Assembly (NCBI GenBank): GCA_024763595.1
Contig: JANTFK010000277.1
Location: 1-5,276, forward strand
Origin: Bacteroidales bacterium
Lineage (GTDB): Bacteria > Bacteroidota > Bacteroidia > Bacteroidales > GCA-2748055
DNA length: 5,276 nucleotides
Direction of reading: 5' to 3'
Position 1 is the first letter of the stretch; the number at the start of each line of letters is the position of its first letter. The position numbers were made by a program, and so were the translations under genes. Below the pieces are notes generated by a model. It searched no databases and was not told the DNA's origin. It was given only the letters and a program-made list of their open reading frames with translations. Of the stretch, positions 1-5,276 are shown piece after piece.

Positions 1-297
1 AAAGGGCCCTTCCGGCCGGTCCCCGGTGTAATGCGCAATCTGGCTGTGGGAGCGCCAGCCGGGATCAACTTTCAGTTCACAGGGCCAGCGGGCGACATAT
101 AGATGTACCTTTCCATCGTCACCCAGCAGGGGAGAGGTGCCCCAGATGGTTTGACCCGGCTCCCGGACAGCTACGCCGATAAATTCCCACCTCTCTGCAA
201 AGGAGCTGGAACCGGATGACGCGCTGCCGGTCTGTGCGAAAGTGCATGATGAGAAAAGGAATATGAGTATGGAAGCTGTACGTGCTACTTTTGCCAT
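1..297 (-). CDS. Exported GH43/GH117-like five-bladed beta-propeller glycosidase, N-terminal fragment
   Basis: Seen: an open frame runs from an ATG at 297 down to the window edge, giving 99 residues with the C-terminus missing. Residues 1-21 look like a signal peptide: Lys3 and Arg6, a hydrophobic stretch ILIFLF at 10-15, then SSCTFA followed by QT. Cleavage after Ala21 by signal peptidase I is plausible. Cys18 in FSSC is an imperfect lipobox, so a lipoprotein is also possible. A Ser/Gly-rich linker (23-33) leads into a region with VGIWG-like and propeller-like blocks: FIGVAVREPG, TIWGTSPLL, KVHLYVARWP, GWRSHSQIAHY and GDRPEGPF. Such blocks are familiar from Bacteroidota and Planctomycetota proteins usually labelled GH43-like or GH117-like glycosidase. 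The start lies 16 bp after the stop of the fucosidase gene, with a partial GAGGG four bases before the ATG, so the two are probably one transcript. The CDS is secure; the exact family and substrate are inferred from a short fragment. Confidence 0.72.
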   Translation of the reverse strand, partial: MAKVARTASILIFLFSSCTFAQTGSASSGSSSFAERWEFIGVAVREPGQTIWGTSPLLGDDGKVHLYVARWPCELKVDPGWRSHSQIAHYTGDRPEGPF

Positions 298-313
298 TGG
301 GCCCTCATTTGGT

Positions 314-1744
314 TTAATCTATTAAGAATATACTGAAATTCCTGATCCGGGGTTCTGCCACTGCGTCAACGACCCGTAACCTGACCGCCGGGGTTTTTAC
401 CCGTTCGATACGCTGGATCCGCTTATGACCAATACATGTACCCTTTCCCACTTCTGTCCAGTTGTTATTTACCAGCGCCTCCACAATATAAGATCTGACG
501 CGCTCTCCTTTTTCAATATCCTCCTGCACCATGATATAATTGATTTCCACTTCATGACCCAGCCAAATGGACTGCAGCATACCTGTTCCGCCAGTACTCC
601 CGGCGGGATGTGAAAATGTACGCTGAACTTCCCTGCCGAACTCCTGCAATCTTTCCACATCCTGCCGGGGCAGTAACCCCCGGTCATCAGGTGTAAGCCC
701 CAGTATCAGGGTGGAGTTTCTTCCCACTGACCGGATATACATATCCATTAAGTCTTCAACAGTCAATATGTTGGCTTCGTCTCCCGGTTCCCAGAACCAT
801 TCATGCCTATTGTTCCGGGAACGCAACGGGGCATCGGACATGGCAGGCATCCAGAATTTCCCTTCCTTGTCACCATGCTTGAGCAAAGCAAAATTGTCTG
901 CAAATACAGCCTCCTGGTTGGCGGAATGGGAAAAGGGGAAAGGAAAGGTGGCCCAGCATGGATAGGGGACCGTTCCGGTTTCTGAACCTCCCCAGCGGAA
1001 ATCGGCACGCTGTGCGTTATGATAAAAGAGACATTCCGGCTGATGCTTCATTACAATGGGTAACACATCGGCCCCATACCGCGAGGGGTCGTCCGCTCCC
1101 CCGTCAAACCATATGAGGAACAGTTCCCCGTAACGGGTGCACAGCTCTTCGACCATCCCCTCACACATGTGCTTGTACGCCAGTTGCCTGTTCTTTACAA
1201 ACTGACTGTTGCCCTCAATTCTGAAATCATAAACACCCAGAAAGGAATTCCAGCGGATCCCGACATAAATCCCGGGCAGAATGCCGTATTTCCTGCAGGA
1301 GTTGACAAACTCCCTGACGATATCACCTTTGCCATCCTGGTAGCGAATGGCTTTCATGCAGTAAGGATTTACTTCACTTTGAAAAAGGGCAAAGCCGGTT
1401 TCATGGGTGACTGTCAAAACGGCAAACCGGGCACCTGCATCCCTGGCGGCCCTTATCCACTGATCTGTATCCAACTGCTCCGGATCGAAGATATTGGCAT
1501 CCGGGACAGGTGTGATCCTGTTTTGCTGCTGATTGTATCTTTCCCCGTCAAACACATGCAGATCATAGGAAAAGAGCACTCCTATCTCCGCATCCTGCCA
1601 CTTCAGCTGGGATTGGCCTGGTCGTGGAAGATGCACCTCCTCCTGGCATTGTGCGGCCAGCGGGAAAAAGAAGATCATCGCGCCCGCCAGAAACGTGTTC
1701 AATTTCAGCTTCCTGTTAGTGCTGTGTCCGGATTTTTTTTGCAT
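314..1744 (-). CDS. Secreted GH29-type alpha-L-fucosidase
   Basis: Expected to be a retaining exo-enzyme removing alpha-L-fucose from glycans in the periplasm or outside the cell. The chosen ATG at 1744 gives 476 residues; an in-frame GTG at 1750 would add two, and neither has a clear Shine-Dalgarno. Residues 1-33 are a signal peptide (Lys/Arg-rich n-region, hydrophobic core LAGAMIFFFPLAA). Gln before Cys argues against a lipobox. A TIM-barrel catalytic domain spans about 45-375. The nucleophile is Asp214 in LIWFDGG, and Glu255 in RWGGSETG sits where GH29 subfamily B places its acid/base. DGKGDIVREFVNSCRKYGI (about 137-155) is typical of the family. A beta-sandwich domain (about 378-476) carries VRSYIVEAL and GHKRIQRIE, the usual GH29 C-terminal module. 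Odd: the canonical FIHWG/FIHFG segment reads FSYD (58-61), and KHHDG reads THETG (113-117), so this is a divergent subgroup. It is transcribed away from the GH95 gene and leads into the propeller gene. Family 0.9; fucose specificity less certain. Confidence 0.9.
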   Translation of the reverse strand: MQKKSGHSTNRKLKLNTFLAGAMIFFFPLAAQCQEEVHLPRPGQSQLKWQDAEIGVLFSYDLHVFDGERYNQQQNRITPVPDANIFDPEQLDTDQWIRAARDAGARFAVLTVTHETGFALFQSEVNPYCMKAIRYQDGKGDIVREFVNSCRKYGILPGIYVGIRWNSFLGVYDFRIEGNSQFVKNRQLAYKHMCEGMVEELCTRYGELFLIWFDGGADDPSRYGADVLPIVMKHQPECLFYHNAQRADFRWGGSETGTVPYPCWATFPFPFSHSANQEAVFADNFALLKHGDKEGKFWMPAMSDAPLRSRNNRHEWFWEPGDEANILTVEDLMDMYIRSVGRNSTLILGLTPDDRGLLPRQDVERLQEFGREVQRTFSHPAGSTGGTGMLQSIWLGHEVEINYIMVQEDIEKGERVRSYIVEALVNNNWTEVGKGTCIGHKRIQRIERVKTPAVRLRVVDAVAEPRIRNFSIFLID

Positions 1745-1771
1745 CTTCACGATAAAGGTAAAAATAGGGAA
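1745..1771. promoter_or_regulatory. 27-bp divergent intergenic spacer between GH29 and GH95 starts
   Basis: This is the whole non-coding space between the two head-to-head start codons (21 bp if GH29 begins at the GTG at 1750). It is A/T-rich (GATAAAGGTAAAAATAGGG on the plus strand) and can hold the translation-initiation regions but not two full promoters. On the plus strand the AGGGA six bases or fewer before the GH95 ATG might act as a weak ribosome-binding site. The only promoter-like plus-strand sequence I see is TTTTTTTG at 1734-1741, one mismatch from TAnnTTTG, and I do not rate it highly. Confidence 0.45.
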
Positions 1772-4054
1772 ATGACTCGACTATCAAAATTATTCCTGCT
1801 GCTAATCCTCTCTTCATGTTCATACAGGACCGCTGAGCCCTCCGGAAAGAAAACGGAACTGGTATTCAGTGACCTTTCCGGCGTATGGGACGAGGCCATT
1901 CCCCTGGGAAACGGAATGGTCGGAAACCTGGTATGGCAAAAAGGAGAGAGGCTTCGCTTTTCGCTCGACCGGGCCGATCTTTGGGATCTTCGCCCCATGC
2001 AGAACATTGATTTTAATCAATGGAAGTTCCGGGATGTATATGAACACTGGAAAAACGACAGCTATGATGAAGTCCAGCAAGCTTTTGATGTTCCATATGA
2101 TCAACTGGCTGCTCCGTCCAGGATTCCTGCCGGTGCTCTTGAATTTGAAACGGCCCCCCTGGGAACCGTCCGGTCAGTCTCACTGGATGTGGAACATGCA
2201 ACCTGTACTGTAACGTGGACAGGCGGAGCCAGGCTGACAACCTTTGTACATGCTGAAAAACCGGTGGGATGGTACAGGTTTGAGAATATTGAGAAGCCGG
2301 TGAATGTTTATCTTGTGCCGCCTTCTTACCATAAGCAGAACAGGACAGGAACTGATGATCAGGCAAAACACGACCTGTACAGGCTTGGTTATCCACAGGG
2401 TGATATTGAGGCGGGTGATCATACCCTTACTTATAACCAGGAAGGGTGGGGGGGCTTTTCCTACCAGATCCACACAGCATGGAAGGAGGATGATCAAAGC
2501 CTTACCGGTTGCTGGTCCGTCTCATCATCCGGCAGAGAACCGGACACGGCGATCGATGCAAAAGCGGTTGTGCTTGCTGATAGAAAAAACGGATGGAGCG
2601 CATCCCGCAAGGAACACCTGGCCTGGTGGGCGGAATACTGGCACCGCTCCGTTGTACGAATTCCTGACACCTTACTTCAGCGCCAATATGACCTGGAAAT
2701 GTATAAATTCGGATCAGCAGCCAGGGCCGGGGGGCCTCCCATATCACTACAGTCTGTCTGGACCGCCGATAACGGAAAACTACCGCCCTGGAAAGGTGAT
2801 TACCATCATGATCTGAATACCCAGTTAAGTTACTGGCCCTCTTATACGGGAAACCACCTGGACCTTGAAGCGGGGTTTCTGAACTGGCTCTGGGATCTGC
2901 GCCCGGTTTTCAGGCGTTTTACACAGGCCTATTTCGGGGTGGACGGACTGAATGTACCCGGCGTGACAACACTGGAGGGCGAACCCATGGGAGGATGGAT
3001 CCAGTATTCCCTGGGACAGGGCACGTCAGCCTGGCTGGGCCATCATTTTTACATGCACTGGCGTTTTTCCATGGATCGTGAATTCCTGCGTGAAAGGGCC
3101 TATCCCTGGATACGGGACGTAGCCCTGTTTTTTAATAAGATGGCCGTCAGATCAGAAGATGGTAAAAGAAAGCTTTTAATGAGTTCCAGTCCCGAGATCT
3201 ACAACAATTCCCGGGAAGCATGGTTTCATGAAACCACCAATTTTGATCTGGCCCTGATCCGGTGGACCTATGAAAAGGCAGCGGAACTGGCCAGGGAGCT
3301 CAACCTGGATGAAGAGGCTAAAAAATGGAGCCGCATACTTTCCGAATGGCCGGACCTGGCTATCGACCCTGAAACAGGATTTATGTTTGCACCCGGATTT
3401 CCCTATAACGAATCACACAGGCATTTCTCACACCTGCTTGCTTTCCACCCACTGGGTCTGGTGGACTATTCACAGGGCAGTGCCCAACAGGAGATTATTA
3501 ATAAATCGCTCAGGAACCTTGAATCTGTTGGATCTGCCAACTGGACGGGCTACTCTTTCAGCTGGCTGGGTAACCTCTATGCCCGGGCATTTGAAGGTGA
3601 AAATGCCGTTCAGGCGCTCAGTCTGTTTGCCCGTTGCTTTTGCCTGAAGAATTCGTTCCATGTAAATGGAGACCAGTGCAGGAAGGGCTACAGTAATTTT
3701 ACCTACCGCCCTTTTACCCTGGAAGGGAATTTTGCATTTGCATCGGCCATTCAGGAGATGCTGATTCAGAGTCACACGGGAACGGTGAAACTCTTTCCGG
3801 CAATCCCTGCTGACTGGAAGGAGGTTTCATTTGAGCGATTAAGAACCCGCGGGGCATTTCTGGTTTCTGCCCGGCAGGAGGGAGGAAGGGTCACCGAAGT
3901 GAAAATTATAGCTGAAGAGGGGGGCAATATCCGCCTGGAAGATCCCTTTCAGGGAAAACCTTTCAGATGTAAGAAGGAGTACATAAAAGAAGGGGACACC
4001 CTTATATTAAAGCTGAATAAGGGAGAATCCTGCGTGCTTCACGCCAGGGGGTGA
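1772..4054 (+). CDS. GH95-type glycosidase lipoprotein (alpha-L-fucosidase/alpha-L-galactosidase family)
   Basis: An inverting (alpha/alpha)6 glycosidase of 760 residues, full length for GH95. The same frame stays open upstream to 1169, but that part is antisense to the GH29 gene. The ATG at 1772 is chosen because it begins a lipoprotein signal: MTRLSKLFLLLIL then LSSC, with the lipid-bearing Cys16. An N-terminal beta-sandwich (about 28-280) carries PLGNGMVGNLVW and SLDRADLWDLRP. The (alpha/alpha)6 barrel spans about 285-665 with LQSVWTADNGKLPPWKGDY, NTQLSYWP, SSSPE, HRHFSHL and EGNF. A C-terminal beta domain follows (about 668-760, FPAIPADW, RGAFLVSA). Glu475 in SSSPE matches the GH95 general acid. 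At the catalytic N-x-N this protein has Asp347-Leu-Asn349, and at the Asp of DGNFG it has Glu651. These changes define a divergent GH95 subgroup, and activity on another L-sugar is possible. It stands alone on the plus strand between minus-strand enzyme genes. Confidence 0.9.
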   Translation: MTRLSKLFLLLILSSCSYRTAEPSGKKTELVFSDLSGVWDEAIPLGNGMVGNLVWQKGERLRFSLDRADLWDLRPMQNIDFNQWKFRDVYEHWKNDSYDEVQQAFDVPYDQLAAPSRIPAGALEFETAPLGTVRSVSLDVEHATCTVTWTGGARLTTFVHAEKPVGWYRFENIEKPVNVYLVPPSYHKQNRTGTDDQAKHDLYRLGYPQGDIEAGDHTLTYNQEGWGGFSYQIHTAWKEDDQSLTGCWSVSSSGREPDTAIDAKAVVLADRKNGWSASRKEHLAWWAEYWHRSVVRIPDTLLQRQYDLEMYKFGSAARAGGPPISLQSVWTADNGKLPPWKGDYHHDLNTQLSYWPSYTGNHLDLEAGFLNWLWDLRPVFRRFTQAYFGVDGLNVPGVTTLEGEPMGGWIQYSLGQGTSAWLGHHFYMHWRFSMDREFLRERAYPWIRDVALFFNKMAVRSEDGKRKLLMSSSPEIYNNSREAWFHETTNFDLALIRWTYEKAAELARELNLDEEAKKWSRILSEWPDLAIDPETGFMFAPGFPYNESHRHFSHLLAFHPLGLVDYSQGSAQQEIINKSLRNLESVGSANWTGYSFSWLGNLYARAFEGENAVQALSLFARCFCLKNSFHVNGDQCRKGYSNFTYRPFTLEGNFAFASAIQEMLIQSHTGTVKLFPAIPADWKEVSFERLRTRGAFLVSARQEGGRVTEVKIIAEEGGNIRLEDPFQGKPFRCKKEYIKEGDTLILKLNKGESCVLHARG
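1785..1792 (-). promoter_or_regulatory. Candidate -7 promoter element for the GH29-propeller transcript
   Basis: On the minus strand these bases read TAATTTTG, an exact match to the Bacteroidota -7 consensus TAnnTTTG. They lie about 40 bases upstream of the GH29 ATG, which would leave a leader of roughly 30-35 nt. The gene pair needs its own promoter because the next gene upstream runs the opposite way. The element sits inside the signal-peptide codons of the GH95 gene. No convincing TTTG -33 element is visible about 20 bases further upstream, so the call rests on six fixed bases plus position. Confidence 0.4.
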
Positions 4055-4062
4055 GCAGTCAT

Positions 4063-5276
4063 TCAGCGTGTATTGATCTGAAGCAGGATTTCATTGGTGT
4101 AATCCTGGTTAAGTATGATATTTCGCTGGAAATTACCCCAGCCCAGATCTACATAATCCATTTCATTGTTTGCGTACAATGTCATACCATTCCCGGTTCT
4201 TGCAATACGGCAGCTGATATTTCCTTTTCCTTCTTTTAAACCGGTTCCCCGCACTGCAATCTCTTCGATCCCCTTTCGAAGCAACCCGTACCTGATAATA
4301 TGCTCCTTGGAAGACCTGGTACGGTTTGTAAACTGTTCACGGACTGCTTCATCGGCTGTCCCGTTGTAGTAAAAACTTTTATTGTCTGCATTCCACTCCT
4401 TCCCCGGCCTGTTCCTGTAGCGCTTTGATTTCCCTGCGTATAAAGCCACCGTTCCGTCCCGCGATGAAAGATGAGCAGCGGGATAATAACTCCAGTAGGG
4501 CTCTCTTTCCCAGGACAGGGAATCATACACATCTTCCAGCTTAAAGCTGATCCCCAGTTCCCGGATATATTCCCGTGGGAGATTTTCTATTTGGTATCGG
4601 ATGGCGATCTTTCCGGAAGGAGTGACGCTTACACGGTATTCAACAGGAATATGGTTATCATATATCCCGCGGGTACGGATCGACAGCTCATTCCCGGATT
4701 GCCTGTAACGGAAACTTTTCAGTTGCCATTGCTGACAGTGGTCATCTATCTGGTAGTAAGTGTATAAAATAGGTTTACCCTTTGTGCGAAGATTGATATG
4801 GGGTCCCGAAAATAAGTGCCTGCCCGATGGTTGTTCAATGGCCGTGATAAGCCCGCTTTTTTTACTGAATATGATCCGGGTATCATGCTCACATAAAACA
4901 TGGATCTCCCGCTGGTTTTCTTCAACCCGGATCACTTCGGCCGGTTCATCTTTCTTCAGGCGCTCATTTTCTTCATTCAACTTATTATCCGGATGCAGCC
5001 GCAATGTATATTTGTCAATCAACCGGTTCTGCCGGTCAAGGAATTCAAGGAAGAGGGGTTCACCCGGGTCCCATTCATTTACGGGGATGATCAGCACTCC
5101 TTTTTGATGAGGTTCAATATCGGGTACTTTCAGCTCCTTCTCCTGGTTTCTGTAAATTGATTTAATGATCAGCTCATTGATATTTGTGTGGTCGAACCGG
5201 TTATAAACCGGGATAGAAAGTGGTTCGCCCGGTGCATGATCCGCCACTTCCGTTTGCAGCAGTTTCACAGGAGAAT
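4063..5276 (-). CDS. GH2 beta-galactosidase-like protein, C-terminal fragment
   Basis: The reading frame enters from the right edge without a start and ends at a TGA at 4063-4065, showing about 403 C-terminal residues. The GTG at 5268 is just an internal valine codon. Residues about 1-95 resemble the immunoglobulin-like domain 4 of LacZ-type enzymes (NRFDHTNINEL, then IIPVNEWDPGEP). A charged Glu/Lys-rich linker follows at about 96-115. The rest resembles the LacZ domain 5 (Bgal small chain), a large beta-sandwich: TRIIFSKKSGLITAIE, VEYRVSVTPSGKIAIRYQIE and ELGISFKL. The motif usually written GRGPxExYxDR is replaced by WEREPYWSYYP...H..SRDG (about 255-274), a form I associate with a subgroup of Bacteroidota GH2 enzymes. 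The catalytic TIM barrel, with both glutamates, lies outside the window, so activity cannot be checked. Beta-galactosidase is the best guess. It is convergent with the GH95 gene, 8 bp apart. Confidence 0.82.
   Translation of the reverse strand, partial: SPVKLLQTEVADHAPGEPLSIPVYNRFDHTNINELIIKSIYRNQEKELKVPDIEPHQKGVLIIPVNEWDPGEPLFLEFLDRQNRLIDKYTLRLHPDNKLNEENERLKKDEPAEVIRVEENQREIHVLCEHDTRIIFSKKSGLITAIEQPSGRHLFSGPHINLRTKGKPILYTYYQIDDHCQQWQLKSFRYRQSGNELSIRTRGIYDNHIPVEYRVSVTPSGKIAIRYQIENLPREYIRELGISFKLEDVYDSLSWEREPYWSYYPAAHLSSRDGTVALYAGKSKRYRNRPGKEWNADNKSFYYNGTADEAVREQFTNRTRSSKEHIIRYGLLRKGIEEIAVRGTGLKEGKGNISCRIARTGNGMTLYANNEMDYVDLGWGNFQRNIILNQDYTNEILLQINTR
4084..4107. other. Inverted repeat just past the GH95 stop codon
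   Basis: CAGGATT at 4084-4090 pairs perfectly with AATCCTG at 4101-4107 around a 10-base loop. It starts 29 bases after the GH95 stop and lies in the last codons of the GH2 gene on the other strand. No run of T follows on either strand, so it is not a standard intrinsic terminator. It could form a 3'-end hairpin in the GH95 mRNA, or be chance. Confidence 0.25.

Noticed and set aside
306..308. An upstream ATG as the start of the propeller gene.
   Set aside because: It is out of frame with the propeller coding sequence (11 bases from the chosen ATG at 297).
1733..1741. The T8-G run as a -7 promoter element for the GH95 gene.
   Set aside because: It lacks the TA of TAnnTTTG, has no -33 partner, and is explained by the Lys-Lys codons of the GH29 gene on the other strand.
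1169..1771. A 201-codon open stretch in frame upstream of the GH95 ATG, which could extend that protein.
   Set aside because: It is antisense to the well-supported GH29 gene, shows no recognisable domain, and would bury the lipoprotein signal peptide that begins at 1772.
1869..2816. Overlapping plus-strand and minus-strand open frames of 80-170 codons inside the GH95 gene.
   Set aside because: They lie within the GH95 coding region in other frames and have low-complexity or random-looking composition without domains or signals.
4084..4107. The inverted repeat as an intrinsic terminator.
   Set aside because: The stem is only 7 bp, it is not especially GC-rich, and no T tract follows on either strand.
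5266..5268. A GTG that could start the GH2 fragment as a separate 401-residue protein.
   Set aside because: The frame continues upstream to the window edge without a stop, and the sequence begins in the middle of a GH2 domain order (domain 4 then domain 5), so this is an internal valine.

Overview
The window holds four carbohydrate-active enzyme genes packed almost without spacers, two of them cut by the window edges. It looks like part of a Bacteroidota-type polysaccharide utilisation or glycan-degradation cluster. The reasons are the gene content (GH29, GH95, GH2 and a GH43/GH117-like propeller, with secretion or lipoprotein signals on all three genes whose N-termini are visible), weak or absent Shine-Dalgarno sequences, one exact match to the Bacteroidota -7 promoter element (TAnnTTTG), and a mid-range GC content judged by eye. 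No SusC/SusD, sulfatase, regulator, RNA gene, mobile element or CRISPR array is visible, so the assignment to a locus type and phylum is an inference.

Layout from left to right. (1) 1-297, minus: N-terminal 99 residues of an exported five-bladed-propeller glycosidase-like protein. (2) 314-1744, minus: complete secreted GH29-type alpha-L-fucosidase, 16 bp upstream of gene 1 and probably co-transcribed with it. (3) 1772-4054, plus: complete lipoprotein of the GH95 (alpha-L-fucosidase / alpha-L-galactosidase) type. It starts head-to-head with gene 2, with only 27 bp between the start codons. (4) 4063-5276, minus: C-terminal part of a GH2 (beta-galactosidase-like) protein, tail-to-tail with gene 3 with 8 bp between the stop codons. 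There is no gene-free stretch longer than 30 bp.

Functionally, the genes suggest stepwise removal of terminal alpha-L-fucose or related L-sugars (GH29 retaining, GH95 inverting) and beta-linked galactose-type residues (GH2) from a branched glycan, with the propeller enzyme acting on a further linkage. The substrate cannot be named from this window. The most notable observations are active-site departures in both fucosidase-like proteins. In the GH95 protein the usual Asn-x-Asn plus Asp catalytic set reads Asp-x-Asn plus Glu. In the GH29 protein two histidine-bearing motifs of the sugar-binding subsite are changed. Both fit divergent subfamilies with possibly altered specificity. I found no evidence for a wholly new kind of system such as defence, mobile or RNA-based.
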